A stretch of DNA of 35,337 nucleotides from Actinobacteria bacterium OK074. Lineage in GTDB: Bacteria; Actinomycetota; Actinomycetes; Streptomycetales; Streptomycetaceae. Location: contig LJCV01000315.1 of the NCBI GenBank assembly GCA_001298575.1, forward strand, positions 1 through 35,337, in the 5' to 3' direction. The position numbers were made by a program, and so were the translations under genes. The notes below the pieces were generated by a model, which worked only from the letters and a program-made list of their open reading frames with translations, made no database searches and was not told the DNA's origin. This document shows, in pieces, positions 1-8,419 of this stretch (position 1 is its first letter; each line of letters starts with the position of its first letter).

Positions 1-1042
1 AGGCCGTGCCCAACGTGGGCGTCGTCCTGCATCTGACCGCCGCCACCCCGGCCCTCGCGCGGCCTCGTGTGCGCATCGCGCGCCGCCCGCCCCCGCTCCC
101 GGCGCCCTCCCCGCTTCCCCCGGTGCTCCCGTTCCCGGTTCCGCCGTCGAACACCGGGATCGCGCCCTTGACCAGCCCGGGATGGATCCGGTTGAAGCCG
201 TTGTAGCCGAAGACCATGGCGAAGGCGCTGTTGTTCGTCGAGCCGTCGGCGTAGGGGCGGTCGGCCTTCGGGGTGAAGGTCATCAGTGCCACCCACGACA
301 GCGACACCGCGAACAGCACCACGCCGGCCACCGCCAACTGCCCCAGCCGCCGCCGCAGTCGTACCGGGGCCGCGACGAGGTAGCCGACGAGGAGCGCCGG
401 TACGACGATCCAGGCCGCCATCATCTTCGCCTGGAAGCCCAGCCCGATCCACAGACCGCTCAGCAGCAGCGACCGCAGCCGGGCGGTGGCGACCGCCCTC
501 TGGTACTGGTCGGCGGCCAGCACCAGGCACATGACCAGCGCGCCGTCCTCCATCGCGTGCCCGAACAGCGAGGCCAGGACGGGGGTGAGCGCGAGCAGTC
601 CGGCGGCCAGCAGCCCGGCGGCCGGCCCCTGCCAGCGGCGGACCACCCGGTACAGCACGAGGACGGTGATCACACCCATGACGCACTGGGGCAGGGTCAG
701 CGACCAGGCGTGGAAGCCGAAGACCCGGGCGGAGAGGGCCTGGGGCCACAGGAAGCCGCCGATCTTGTCCAGGGTGATGGTGGACGCCGGATCGAGGCTG
801 GTGAACAGGAACGCCTTCCAGCTCACCGACATGCTGCGGGCGGCCAGGGAGTAGTAGAGGGCGTAGCCGCTGCTGGTGATGTTCCAGGCGTAGAGCAGCG
901 CGGCGAGGGCGGCGACGCCCAGCAGCGCGGGGCGGGCCCAGCGCGGCTGGCCGGCGGGCGAGCGCCAGAACCGCAGCCGGGAGTGCGGCGGTTCGTCGCC
1001 CGGGGAGGTGGTCGTGCTGGACGTGGTCCGCAGGATCGTCAT
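1..1042 (-). CDS. ArnT-like membrane glycosyltransferase (GT39/mannosyltransferase type), 3' end missing
   Basis: The gene is read leftwards from ATG at 1042 and stays open to the window edge (347 codons), so the C-terminus lies outside. After a charged N-terminus with R-FWRSP, the protein has alternating hydrophobic helices and the loop SLDPASTITLDKIGGFLWPQ, which carries the acidic/DK motif of ArnT-like actinobacterial glycosyltransferases. Near the visible end comes NNSAFAMVFGYNGFNRI, also typical of the family, followed by a Gly/Ser-rich linker. Family members use polyprenyl-phosphate sugars as donors and act in the membrane. The acceptor cannot be told from the sequence. The segment after the Gly/Ser linker is Arg-rich and less typical, but no stop or frameshift is visible. 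Confidence 0.85.
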   Translation of the reverse strand, partial: MTILRTTSSTTTSPGDEPPHSRLRFWRSPAGQPRWARPALLGVAALAALLYAWNITSSGYALYYSLAARSMSVSWKAFLFTSLDPASTITLDKIGGFLWPQALSARVFGFHAWSLTLPQCVMGVITVLVLYRVVRRWQGPAAGLLAAGLLALTPVLASLFGHAMEDGALVMCLVLAADQYQRAVATARLRSLLLSGLWIGLGFQAKMMAAWIVVPALLVGYLVAAPVRLRRRLGQLAVAGVVLFAVSLSWVALMTFTPKADRPYADGSTNNSAFAMVFGYNGFNRIHPGLVKGAIPVFDGGTGNGSTGGSGEGAGSGGGRRAMRTRGRARAGVAAVRCRTTPTLGTA

Positions 1043-1126
1043 GATCGGGGCAGGCTCCTTCGGTCCCGGTACGGCCGCGGAGTCGCCGTCGCGACCCCTC
1101 GCTGCCACCGGTCTACCGGGAACGGA

Positions 1127-1158
1127 TTGTCCGGTTTCGGGGACCGGCCACCGGACAA
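1127..1158. promoter_or_regulatory. Inverted repeat TTGTCCGGT/ACCGGACAA upstream of the glycosyltransferase
   Basis: Nine-base perfect arms (1127-1135 and 1150-1158) flank a 14-base spacer in the 171-bp gap between the nSTAND1-WD40 gene and the glycosyltransferase start. A third related copy, CGGACAA, follows at about 1166. The same TTGTCCGG core occurs twice upstream of the WD40 gene at 4916-4937. It could be an operator or a hairpin in the transcript. No cognate regulator is known. Confidence 0.45.
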
Positions 1159-1213
1159 CAACCGTCGGACAACGCGTCGGGCGGGGAACGGGAGCGGGCA
1201 GCCGGGGCGGGGG

Positions 1214-4200
1214 TCAGTCCGGGCAGGCGTTTCGCGGTGCCTGGCCGTGGTGGTCGTGCAGGTAGCGGGTGCGTTCGGCCGTGCTGAGGTCCCGCCGGAC
1301 GGCCCGGCAGATCGTGCCGATGGCTTCGGCGGCGTTCACGAGCGGCGCCCACAGCCGCATGGTGCCGTCCTGCCCGCCGTCGGCGAGGACGTGCCCGTCG
1401 GGGCTGAACGCCAGGGAGGTCACCGGTTGCCGGGGGCCTTGCAGGACGGTACGCGGCGCCCCCGCGGCGGTGTCCCACAGCCGTACCCGCCCGTCCCGGT
1501 CACCGCCGGCCAGGGTGCGCCCGTCCGGACTGAAGGCCACCGACCGCACGGGGGTGCCGTCGGCCCAGGTGGCACCCGGCGTGCCGGAGCGGACGTCCCA
1601 CAGCCGGATGACGCCGTCCGGTCCGCCGCCGGCGAGGGTGCGGCCGTCGGGGCTGAACGCCAGGGACGACACCGCGTGCCGGGGCCCCCGCAGGACGGTA
1701 CGGAGCGCTCCCGTCGTGGCGTCCCACAGCCGTATCCGCCCGTCCGCGCCGGCACCGGCCAGGGTGCGCCCGTCCGGGCCGAAGGCCACCACGGCCGGGG
1801 CCGGCCCGGCCAGTGCCAGGAGCTTGCGGGAGCGCCCGGTGGCCGTGTCCCACGACCACACCGACCCGTCGTCGCCGACGCCCCGGAGCGTGCGGCCGTC
1901 GGAAGCGAACGCCAGTGCCGCGACGGGCCGGTGCGGCCCCGTCAGCCGGCCCCGGGCCCGTCCGGTGGCCGCGTCCCACAGCCGTACGGAGCCGTCCCGG
2001 CCGCCCGTGGCCACCGTGCGGCCGTCCGGGGCGAACGCCACCGACGTCAGGGCGTCCTCGGCGGTGGGCACGGTGACGCGGGTCTTGCCGGTGGACACGT
2101 TCCACAGCCACACGGCCCCGTCCTGGCCGCCGCCGACGACGGTGCTGCCGTCCGGGCTGTACGCCACCGACCACATGGTGCCCAGGTCCACGCCCAGCAC
2201 CGCGCGCAGCAGGCCGTCGGCGGTGTCCGACAGCAGGACGGTGCCGTCCCGTCCGGTGCTGACGACCGCCCGCCCGTCGGGGCTGAAGGCCACGGACTCG
2301 ACGGCTCCCCGGTGTCCGGTCAGCGTGACGCGCACCCGTCCGGTGGCGGTGTCCCACAACTGGGTGCCGTCCTGCCCGGCGCCCGCCAGGGTGCGCCCGT
2401 CGGGGCTGAAGGCCACCGCGCGCACGGGACCCTGCCTGCCGCCCGGTTCCGGGCGCGCCCCTCCGGTGGCGGTGTCCCACAGCACGGCCCCGTCCGGGCC
2501 GCCCGCGGCCAGCGTGCGCCCGTCGGGGCTGAAGGCCACGGATGCCACCGGGCCACCGGTACCGCGGCCGTGGCCGGCCAACTCGGCCCGTCGGGCGCCC
2601 GTGCGCGCGTCGAGCAGCCGGACGGTTCCGTCGGTGCCGCCGACGGCCAGGGCGCGGCCGTCCTGGCCGAAGGCCAGCGCGGTCACGGCGCCGCCCGGGC
2701 GAGCGGGTGACGTGCGCGGAGCGCCGGTGGCGGTGTTCCACAGGCGTACGGTGCCGTCCGCGCCGCCACCGGCCAGGGTGCGGCCGTCGGGGCTGAACGC
2801 CACCGGGGCCACGGCCGCGCGCCCCTCGTTCAGCGTGGCGCGGAGCGTGCCGGTGGCGGTGTTCCACAGCCGTATCCGCCCGTCCTCGCCGGTGCCCGCC
2901 ACGGTGCGGCCGTCGGGGCTGAACGCCACGGACTTCGTCGGGCCGCTCCCGCCGGGCAGCCGGCGTTGGAGCGGGGTGGCGGCCGCGGCGAAGAGGCTGG
3001 TGGTGGCCTCGGAGGTGGGGCGGATCCGGTAGGCGTAGACGGCCAGGAGCGCGGCGAGGTCCGGCTGGCGGGGCAGCAGGGTGGTGGCCTGGGCGGCGAG
3101 CTGCCGGGACAGGGTGGTGCGCTGTTCGGCGACGGCCGCACGCCGTCGGCTCTCGCTCGTCCGGTACTGGTCCCAGGCGATCAGGACGCTGGTCAGGGCG
3201 AGGACCAGCAGGACGGACAGGGTGGCGGTGAGCCGGCGCAGGCGTCGGGTGGTGCGCAGTTCGGCGCGGCGTTCGTGGTCGCGGGCGGCGGTGCCGGCGG
3301 CGAGGAAGTCCCCTTCCAGCGGCGTCAGTACGCTGTCCGGGCCGGCGCGGAACTCCTCGGCCGCGGCGAGCCGGGTGCCCCGGTACAGCGCCCCCGGGTC
3401 GCGGCCCTCCCGCTCCCAGGCGTCCGCCGCCTGGGAGAGCTGCTGGTGCAGCAGCAGACCGGCGCGGTCGTCCTCGATCCAGTCGCGCAGCCGGGGCCAG
3501 GCGTGCAGCAGCGCCTCGTGGGTGAGTTCCACGGTGTCGGTGTCCAGGGTGACCAGCCGGGCCCCGGCCAGCGCGTCCAGCAGGGTCCGCAGGCCGTCGG
3601 GGTCACCGCCCAGGGCGTCGAGGTCGGTACGGGCCAGCCGGCGCTTGGTGACGTGGGAGCGCTCGCCCAACGCGGTCAGCCGCAGGAAGACGGTACGGGC
3701 CAGGCGCCGCTGTCCCTCGCTCAGGTCGGCGTAGAGGGTTTCGGCGCTCTGGGCCAGGGCGTGCCGGATGCCGCCCGTCGCCTCGTAGCCGGACAGGGTG
3801 AGGGCGGCCCCGCGGCGGCGGCGCCAGGTCTCGCGCAGCGCGTGCGAGACCAGCGGCAGCGCCATGGTCTGGCCGGTGGCGTCGGCGATGACCCGGGCCA
3901 GCAGCGCCCCTTCGACGGCGCAGTCGGCGCGCGCGGCGGGCTTGCTGATCGCCCGCCGCAGTTCCTCGGTGGTCATCGGCCCCACCAGCACCTGGGCGTC
4001 GCGCAGCGCCTCGACCAGGTCGAGGTGGCGGGCGCAGCGGTCGTAGAAGTCGGCCCGTACGCCCAGGACGACGCGGGTACGGCTGTTGGCGGCGCGGGCC
4101 GCGGTGAGCAGCGCGGTGATGAACCCGGTGCGCTCCCGCTCGTCGGGGCACAGGGTGAAGATCTCCTCGAACTGGTCGACCACGACGAGCAGTTCGGCGT

Positions 4201-4882
4201 CGGGCGGCCGGTCGGCGAGCGCCTTGAGCACGGTCAGGTGCAGGGCCTGCGGCTGAGTGGTGAGCTCCTGGTGCAGGGCGGTGGCCGAGCCGCCGACGAC
4301 GGCGGCCAGCCGGGCGGCGCACTCCTGGAGCGGGTGGGCGCCCGGGGCGAACAGCACGGTGGGCCCGCCCGGTGCGGTGTCCCGGACGCGGGGCAGCAGA
4401 CCGGCCCGCAGCAGCGAGGACTTCCCCGATCCGGACGGGCCGAACACGGCGAGGAACCGGCGGGCGCGGACGAGGGAGAGGAGGTCCTCGGTGAGCTGTT
4501 CGCGGCCGAAGAACCATCCGGCGTCCTCGGGCTGGAACGGCGCCAGCCCCGCGTAGGGCCCGCGCCACTCGTGCTCGCCGGCCCCCGGGTCCGGGTCCTC
4601 GACGGCGTCGGTGGCGCTCAGCAGCGCGCTCAGCTCGTGCCAGCGGGTCTCCCAGGGCCCGGGTTCCGCGCCGCAGGCCCGTACGTAGGCGAGGGTGACC
4701 GGGAGGCTGGGCAGCCGCCGGCCGCCGGCGGCGTCGGCCAGCGTCGACACCGAGTAGTGGGCGGTGGCGGCCAGTCGGCGGTACGGCGGGCTTCCCGCCT
4801 TCTCCCGTAATCGCCGCAGGTCGGCCGCGAAACGCGTCAGTTCGCCGCCGTCGTCCTCCAGCGGGCGTTCACCGCGTGGCAC
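1214..4882 (-). CDS. HTH-nSTAND1 ATPase with C-terminal WD40 propeller repeats
   Basis: This 1222-residue protein starts at GTG 4882, with GGGAG six bases upstream. Residues 1-90 resemble a Cro/XRE-like helix-turn-helix. The nSTAND1 NTPase module begins at YAGLAPFQPEDAGWFFGRE (about 110-128), with Walker A GPSGSGKSS at 148-156 and Walker B LLVVVDQFEE at 231-240. A single membrane-spanning stretch lies near 551-570. From about residue 645 there are 13 WD40 units, most carrying AFSPDGRTLA...DG-RLWD, and then a short tail with two cysteines. Family knowledge: STAND proteins are signal-dependent ATPase switches whose propellers sense ligand or partner. The predicted layout puts the HTH/NTPase part and the propeller on opposite sides of one helix unless that helix is not inserted. 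The signal is unknown. Confidence 0.9.
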   Translation of the reverse strand: MPRGERPLEDDGGELTRFAADLRRLREKAGSPPYRRLAATAHYSVSTLADAAGGRRLPSLPVTLAYVRACGAEPGPWETRWHELSALLSATDAVEDPDPGAGEHEWRGPYAGLAPFQPEDAGWFFGREQLTEDLLSLVRARRFLAVFGPSGSGKSSLLRAGLLPRVRDTAPGGPTVLFAPGAHPLQECAARLAAVVGGSATALHQELTTQPQALHLTVLKALADRPPDAELLVVVDQFEEIFTLCPDERERTGFITALLTAARAANSRTRVVLGVRADFYDRCARHLDLVEALRDAQVLVGPMTTEELRRAISKPAARADCAVEGALLARVIADATGQTMALPLVSHALRETWRRRRGAALTLSGYEATGGIRHALAQSAETLYADLSEGQRRLARTVFLRLTALGERSHVTKRRLARTDLDALGGDPDGLRTLLDALAGARLVTLDTDTVELTHEALLHAWPRLRDWIEDDRAGLLLHQQLSQAADAWEREGRDPGALYRGTRLAAAEEFRAGPDSVLTPLEGDFLAAGTAARDHERRAELRTTRRLRRLTATLSVLLVLALTSVLIAWDQYRTSESRRRAAVAEQRTTLSRQLAAQATTLLPRQPDLAALLAVYAYRIRPTSEATTSLFAAAATPLQRRLPGGSGPTKSVAFSPDGRTVAGTGEDGRIRLWNTATGTLRATLNEGRAAVAPVAFSPDGRTLAGGGADGTVRLWNTATGAPRTSPARPGGAVTALAFGQDGRALAVGGTDGTVRLLDARTGARRAELAGHGRGTGGPVASVAFSPDGRTLAAGGPDGAVLWDTATGGARPEPGGRQGPVRAVAFSPDGRTLAGAGQDGTQLWDTATGRVRVTLTGHRGAVESVAFSPDGRAVVSTGRDGTVLLSDTADGLLRAVLGVDLGTMWSVAYSPDGSTVVGGGQDGAVWLWNVSTGKTRVTVPTAEDALTSVAFAPDGRTVATGGRDGSVRLWDAATGRARGRLTGPHRPVAALAFASDGRTLRGVGDDGSVWSWDTATGRSRKLLALAGPAPAVVAFGPDGRTLAGAGADGRIRLWDATTGALRTVLRGPRHAVSSLAFSPDGRTLAGGGPDGVIRLWDVRSGTPGATWADGTPVRSVAFSPDGRTLAGGDRDGRVRLWDTAAGAPRTVLQGPRQPVTSLAFSPDGHVLADGGQDGTMRLWAPLVNAAEAIGTICRAVRRDLSTAERTRYLHDHHGQAPRNACPD

Positions 4883-4915
4883 GACTGCTCCCAGGGGCCG
4901 ATGTGTCCTGCCCCA

Positions 4916-4979
4916 TTGTCCGGAGCCGGTTGTCCGGCGTCCAGCCGCCGGAATCGGTCAGTCCATGCCGGAATCGGTC
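4916..4979. promoter_or_regulatory. TTGTCCGG pair and 20-bp-period direct repeat upstream of the nSTAND1-WD40 gene
   Basis: TTGTCCGG occurs at 4916-4923 and 4930-4937, 34-55 bp upstream of the GTG start at 4882. Next to it, GCCGGAATCGGTC is directly repeated at 4947-4959 and 4967-4979 with a 20-bp period, about two helical turns, which would place two protein subunits on one face of the DNA. The TTGTCCGG core recurs upstream of the neighbouring glycosyltransferase gene. Regulatory function is inferred from placement only. Confidence 0.4.
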
Positions 4980-5088
4980 GGTCAGTGGCGGAGCATGGGA
5001 GATCCTGCGCGGAATACGCCCATTTCCGGACCGGCCGGACCGGCGGGATTTCCGAATCCCGGGACCGGCGGGGCCGCCGGGCACGTGG

Positions 5089-6285
5089 TTACGCGCCGAA
5101 CCGCCGTGCGATCACCGGCAGTCGGTCGGCGGCGAGCGCGTGCGCGGCGGCCCGCGGCGTGGTCCCGTCCGTGGCCGCCCGGTCGAGCACCTGGTCCGTC
5201 AGGGCGCGCATCGAACGCCGTACGTGCGCGAACGCCTCGTCCGGGTCGGCGCCGATGTCGCCGAACAGGGTCCACCACCACCAGGCGTTCGTCGCCGAGT
5301 TGACCACCACGTCCGGCAGCACGGTCACCCCACGGGCGGCCAACTGCCCCTCGGCGGCCGGGGTGACGGGCATGTTGGCCGCCTCGACCACCCAACGGGC
5401 CCGGATACGCTGCTGGTTGGTGCCGTCGACGGCGTACGAGACGGCGGCCGGGACCAGCACCTCCGCGTCCGCCGCCAGACAGGCGTCGCCGCCCACCTCG
5501 CGGTCGCCGGAGCGCAGGGCGGCGCGGTCGACGGTGCCGTACGCGTCCCGGGCAGCGAGCAGCGCCTCGACGTCGAGCCCGGCCGGATTGACGATCGTGC
5601 CCTTGACGTCGGCCACGGCGACGACGGTGAGCCCGGCGCGGACCAGGAAACGGGCCGTGGCGCCACCCATGGTGCCCAGCCCCTGCACGGCGACCCGGGT
5701 GCCGACGTACGGCGTCCCGCTCCGGTCCAGCGCCGTGAGCAGCGACTCGGCCACGCCGAGCCCCCCGACCAGCGCGTCGAGCCCGATCCCGTCGGCCCGC
5801 ACGGCGAACGCGTCCGCCAGCCGCCGCCGGGCGGCCCCTTCGTCGTCGAGCAGCGGATACACGGCCTGCACGGTGGAGACGAGCCCCGCCTCGGCGGCGG
5901 CCCGGTCCACCACGTCCTGGCTCAGCCCCAGGTCCTCACCGGTCGTCCAGCAGCTCTCGACGTACGGCCGCACGGCCGTCAGATACCGGACGAGCACGCC
6001 GTACGCCTCCGGTGCGCGCGGATCGCAGTCGATGCCGCCCTTGGCGCCGCCGAGCGGGACGTAGCGGGCGCTCGGGTCGTAGTGCAGCGCCTCCTTCACG
6101 GTCATGCCGCGGGCGAGCCCGGTGACCTCCTCCAGGGTGCACCCCGGCCGCATCCGCAGCCCGCCGCTGGCGACACCCCGCACCAGCCGGTCGACCACCA
6201 GGAAGCCGGGACAGCCGGTGACGGGATCGGTCCAGGTGAGGGAGAGGAGGGGAGAGTTCCCAGGAGTGGCCACGGGCGTCGTCAT
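5089..6285 (-). CDS. Glu/Leu/Phe/Val dehydrogenase family protein
   Basis: This 398-residue NAD(P)-dependent amino-acid dehydrogenase would catalyse reversible oxidative deamination of an L-amino acid to its 2-oxo acid plus ammonia. Visible features are the substrate-binding region GLARGMTVKEAL with Lys64, the catalytic-lysine motif GGAKGGI with Lys82, TTGEDLGLS with a candidate catalytic Asp118, and the Rossmann dinucleotide motif QGLGTMGG at about 201-208. It differs from the usual 364-residue Streptomyces valine dehydrogenase. GGAKGGI resembles glutamate-type enzymes, so the substrate is left open. ATG 6285 has no Shine-Dalgarno, but TAAAGT lies six bases upstream, suggesting a leaderless mRNA. 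The gene is monocistronic, with the broken CMD gene 59 bp upstream on the same strand. Confidence 0.88.
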   Translation of the reverse strand: MTTPVATPGNSPLLSLTWTDPVTGCPGFLVVDRLVRGVASGGLRMRPGCTLEEVTGLARGMTVKEALHYDPSARYVPLGGAKGGIDCDPRAPEAYGVLVRYLTAVRPYVESCWTTGEDLGLSQDVVDRAAAEAGLVSTVQAVYPLLDDEGAARRRLADAFAVRADGIGLDALVGGLGVAESLLTALDRSGTPYVGTRVAVQGLGTMGGATARFLVRAGLTVVAVADVKGTIVNPAGLDVEALLAARDAYGTVDRAALRSGDREVGGDACLAADAEVLVPAAVSYAVDGTNQQRIRARWVVEAANMPVTPAAEGQLAARGVTVLPDVVVNSATNAWWWWTLFGDIGADPDEAFAHVRRSMRALTDQVLDRAATDGTTPRAAAHALAADRLPVIARRFGA

Positions 6286-6291
6286 GGGGCG

Positions 6292-6313
6292 ACTTTACTG
6301 AATGGTGGTTCAG
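6292..6313 (-). promoter_or_regulatory. Possible leaderless promoter with CTGAA/TTCAG dyad for the dehydrogenase
   Basis: On the minus strand TAAAGT (6297-6292) fits a -10 element and ends six bases before the ATG at 6285. Immediately upstream, CTGAA-TGGTGG-TTCAG (plus-strand reading, 6298-6313) forms a five-base inverted repeat that would sit between the -10 and -35 boxes. I see no good -35 hexamer, so an activator or a weak promoter is possible. Confidence 0.35.
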
Positions 6314-6344
6314 CGGGGAGACGGGGACGCCCGGGACGCGTCGG

Positions 6345-6905
6345 CTACGTCGTGGTGGTGGTGCGGGGCGCGGTGGCCGGGGCGGACGGTGCCGTCGTCG
6401 CGCCCGGTACCGCAGTCGTCGTACCCGGTACCGTACAGGTGTCCTTGAAGCCCTGACTGGTCGGCCCCGGCGCCGAGTTGATGCGCGAGCGCAGGTTCTC
6501 GACGGCGACCATGGCCGTCAGCTCCACGAAGGCGGGCTCGCCCAGCGCCGCGCGGAGCCGGGCGGCGAGCGCGTCCTCGACAGCCGGCGGGGTGGCGGTC
6601 ACGGCCTCGGCGTACGCCAGCACGTCCCGCTCCAGCGGCGAGTGGACCGCGCTGTCCCGCCACACCGGGACGTCCAGCGGCTTCGCGTGGGCCACGCCCT
6701 GTTCCCGGCCGGCGCCCTCAGCGTCGGGTCGAGCCGGTCACACTTCGCCGGCGACCGCTCGAACCCGAGGTGGGAGCGGAGCACGCGCGGCTGGTGGGCG
6801 AGCGCCTTGCCGGGATCGAGGACCTTGCCGTACGTCCGCTTCGAGTACCACTCCACGAAGCGGTAGAAGAGCGTGCGGCGGGGGGGTGAGGGAGACGCGG
6901 GCCAT
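6345..6905 (-). pseudogene. Broken carboxymuconolactone decarboxylase (AhpD-like) gene
   Basis: The coding signal is split over three frames. From ATG 6905 the protein begins MARVSLTP, but a run of seven C (minus strand, about 6885-6891) shifts the frame. Six C would join it to RRTLFYRFVEWYSKRTYGKVLDPGKA and on to FERSPAKCDRLDPTL. The frame then changes again at about 6710-6730 and resumes at REQGVAHAKPLDVPVWRDS, continuing through AFVELTAMVAVENLRSRIN to the stop at 6345. The roughly 25-30 residues that normally lie between DPxLK and the YWExR region, including the redox CxxC pair, are absent. The tail after GFKDTC is an unusual Thr/Ala/Pro stretch. The homopolymer shift alone could be a sequencing error. 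The lost catalytic segment could not, so I call it a pseudogene. Confidence 0.8.
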
Positions 6906-7149
6906 GGGGCCACCTCCGGGTGGGTCGTGTGGGTGCCTGCACGGGTACGACGGACTGGGCGGCGCGGATGTGACATCGCGGGCCGCGCGGTCTTCGGCGC
7001 GGGGCGGTGGAGCGGGCGGGAAGAGCGGGAAGAGGAGACGGCCGGCGAGCGTTGTGGCTTGGAGTTCGTTGTGGGGGTGGGCGCGCGCGGACCGAAGTGT
7101 CAGTGGGGGCGCCCATAATGGAATGTCTGACCGACTTACTGGAGGTGCC

Positions 7150-8346
7150 GTGTCCGGTTTCCGTACCCCGAGTTCCGGGATCCGTGCGTTGCGGCCCGCT
7201 GCCTTCGGCGCGGATCCGAGCGGGGAGCGGCTGGCACGCATGCGCAGATCGCCCCATTTCGTCAATGGCGTGTTCGTGAACCCGGAGGGCACCCGGACCC
7301 GCCCGTCCGGCGGCACCGGCGTCGAGATGGCGAAGCTCTACCTCCAGAAGGAGGCGCGCGTCCGCCGCGCCCCGGGCGGCACGATTCCCGTGCACCCCAC
7401 CACCCTCGCCGACCTGGCCAAACCCCCGGCGAGCGGCCTGCGGGTGACCTGGATGGGCCACTCCAGCGTGCTCGCCGAGATCGACGGCCACCGGGTGCTG
7501 TTCGACCCGGTGTGGGGCGAGCGGTGTTCCCCGTTCGCCTTCGCGGGCCCCAAGCGGCTCCACCCGGTGCCGGTGCCGCTGCAGGCGCTCGGCCCGGTGG
7601 ACGTCGTGGTCATCTCGCACGACCACTACGACCACCTCGACCTGCCCACGATCAAGGCGCTCGCCGACACCGACACCCTGTTCGCGGTCCCGCTCGGCGT
7701 CGGCGCCCACCTGGAGCACTGGGGCGTCTCCGAAACCCGGCTGCGCGAGCTGGACTGGAACGAGTCGACGAAGATCGGCGGCCTCACCCTCACGGCCACC
7801 CCCGCCCGCCACTTCTGCGGGCGCGGCCTGCGCAACCCGCAGCACACCCTGTGGGCGTCCTGGTCCGTCGTGGGCGACGAACACCGGATCTACCACAGCG
7901 GCGACACCGGCTACTTCGACGGCTTCAAGGACATCGGCGCCGCGCACGGCCCGTTCGACGCCACGATGATCCAGATCGGCGCGTACAGCGAGTTCTGGCC
8001 CGACATCCACATGACCCCGGAAGAGGGCGTGCGCGCCCACCTGGACCTCCAGCAGGGCCGCCCGCACGGGGTGCTGCTGCCGATCCACTGGGGCACCTTC
8101 AACCTGGCCCCGCACGCGTGGGCGGAGCCGGGGGAGTGGACGAAGGACGCGGCCCAGGACGCCGGGCAGGCGGTGGCGCTGCCCCGGCCCGGCGAGCCCT
8201 TCGAGCCCGCGGGCACCGTCCCCTCCGACCCCTGGTGGCAGGCCGTCTCGGCGCCCATCGACCGCCCGTGGCGCCGCTCCCCGGGCCCGGGCACCGCACC
8301 GGAGCCGGAGACCACGGAGGACTTCGACCTCGCCGGGGAGCGCTGA
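7150..8346 (+). CDS. MBL-fold metal-dependent hydrolase (NAPE-PLD/UlaG-like)
   Basis: This 398-residue metallo-beta-lactamase-fold protein has the metal motif SHDHYDHLD (His157, His159, Asp161, His162). Other metal-site regions are TPARHFCGRG, YHSGDTGYFDGF and the C-terminal PIHWGTF. The N-terminal MRRSPHFVNGVFVNPEG and GLRVTWMGHSSVLAEIDG match the family related to N-acyl-phosphatidylethanolamine phospholipase D and UlaG lactonase. No signal peptide is evident, so it is probably cytoplasmic. The physiological substrate is unknown. I chose GTG 7150 because GGAGG precedes it. In-frame ATG 7123 would add nine residues but lacks a ribosome site. Transcription ends at the strong hairpin at 8382. 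Confidence 0.88.
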   Translation: MSGFRTPSSGIRALRPAAFGADPSGERLARMRRSPHFVNGVFVNPEGTRTRPSGGTGVEMAKLYLQKEARVRRAPGGTIPVHPTTLADLAKPPASGLRVTWMGHSSVLAEIDGHRVLFDPVWGERCSPFAFAGPKRLHPVPVPLQALGPVDVVVISHDHYDHLDLPTIKALADTDTLFAVPLGVGAHLEHWGVSETRLRELDWNESTKIGGLTLTATPARHFCGRGLRNPQHTLWASWSVVGDEHRIYHSGDTGYFDGFKDIGAAHGPFDATMIQIGAYSEFWPDIHMTPEEGVRAHLDLQQGRPHGVLLPIHWGTFNLAPHAWAEPGEWTKDAAQDAGQAVALPRPGEPFEPAGTVPSDPWWQAVSAPIDRPWRRSPGPGTAPEPETTEDFDLAGER

Positions 8347-8381
8347 CCCCGGAGCCGACCGACGACATCGCCACGCCGTCA

Positions 8382-8419
8382 CTCACCCGCCCCTCGGCCG
8401 AGGGGCGGGTGAGTTTTTT
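8382..8419 (+). terminator. Rho-independent terminator with perfect 16-bp stem
   Basis: CTCACCCGCCCCTCGG at 8382-8397 is followed directly by its exact reverse complement at 8398-8413, then six T. It is a 32-base perfect palindrome ending the MBL-hydrolase transcript, 35 bp past the stop codon. In RNA the central bases must open to form a loop. Confidence 0.92.

Noticed and set aside
182..2710. Long plus-strand open frames opposite the glycosyltransferase and WD40 genes
   Set aside because: These are antisense shadows: Arg/Gly/Pro/Gln-rich translation forced by high G+C, with the minus-strand frames carrying clear domains.
1320..2950. Regular repeats of about 125 bp as a CRISPR or satellite array
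   Set aside because: The periodicity is explained by the coding of consecutive WD40 units. The intervening DNA is also coding and no cas genes are near.
5089..6285. Naming the dehydrogenase as valine dehydrogenase (vdh)
   Set aside because: The length and GGAKGGI motif do not match the usual Streptomyces Vdh closely enough to assign a substrate.
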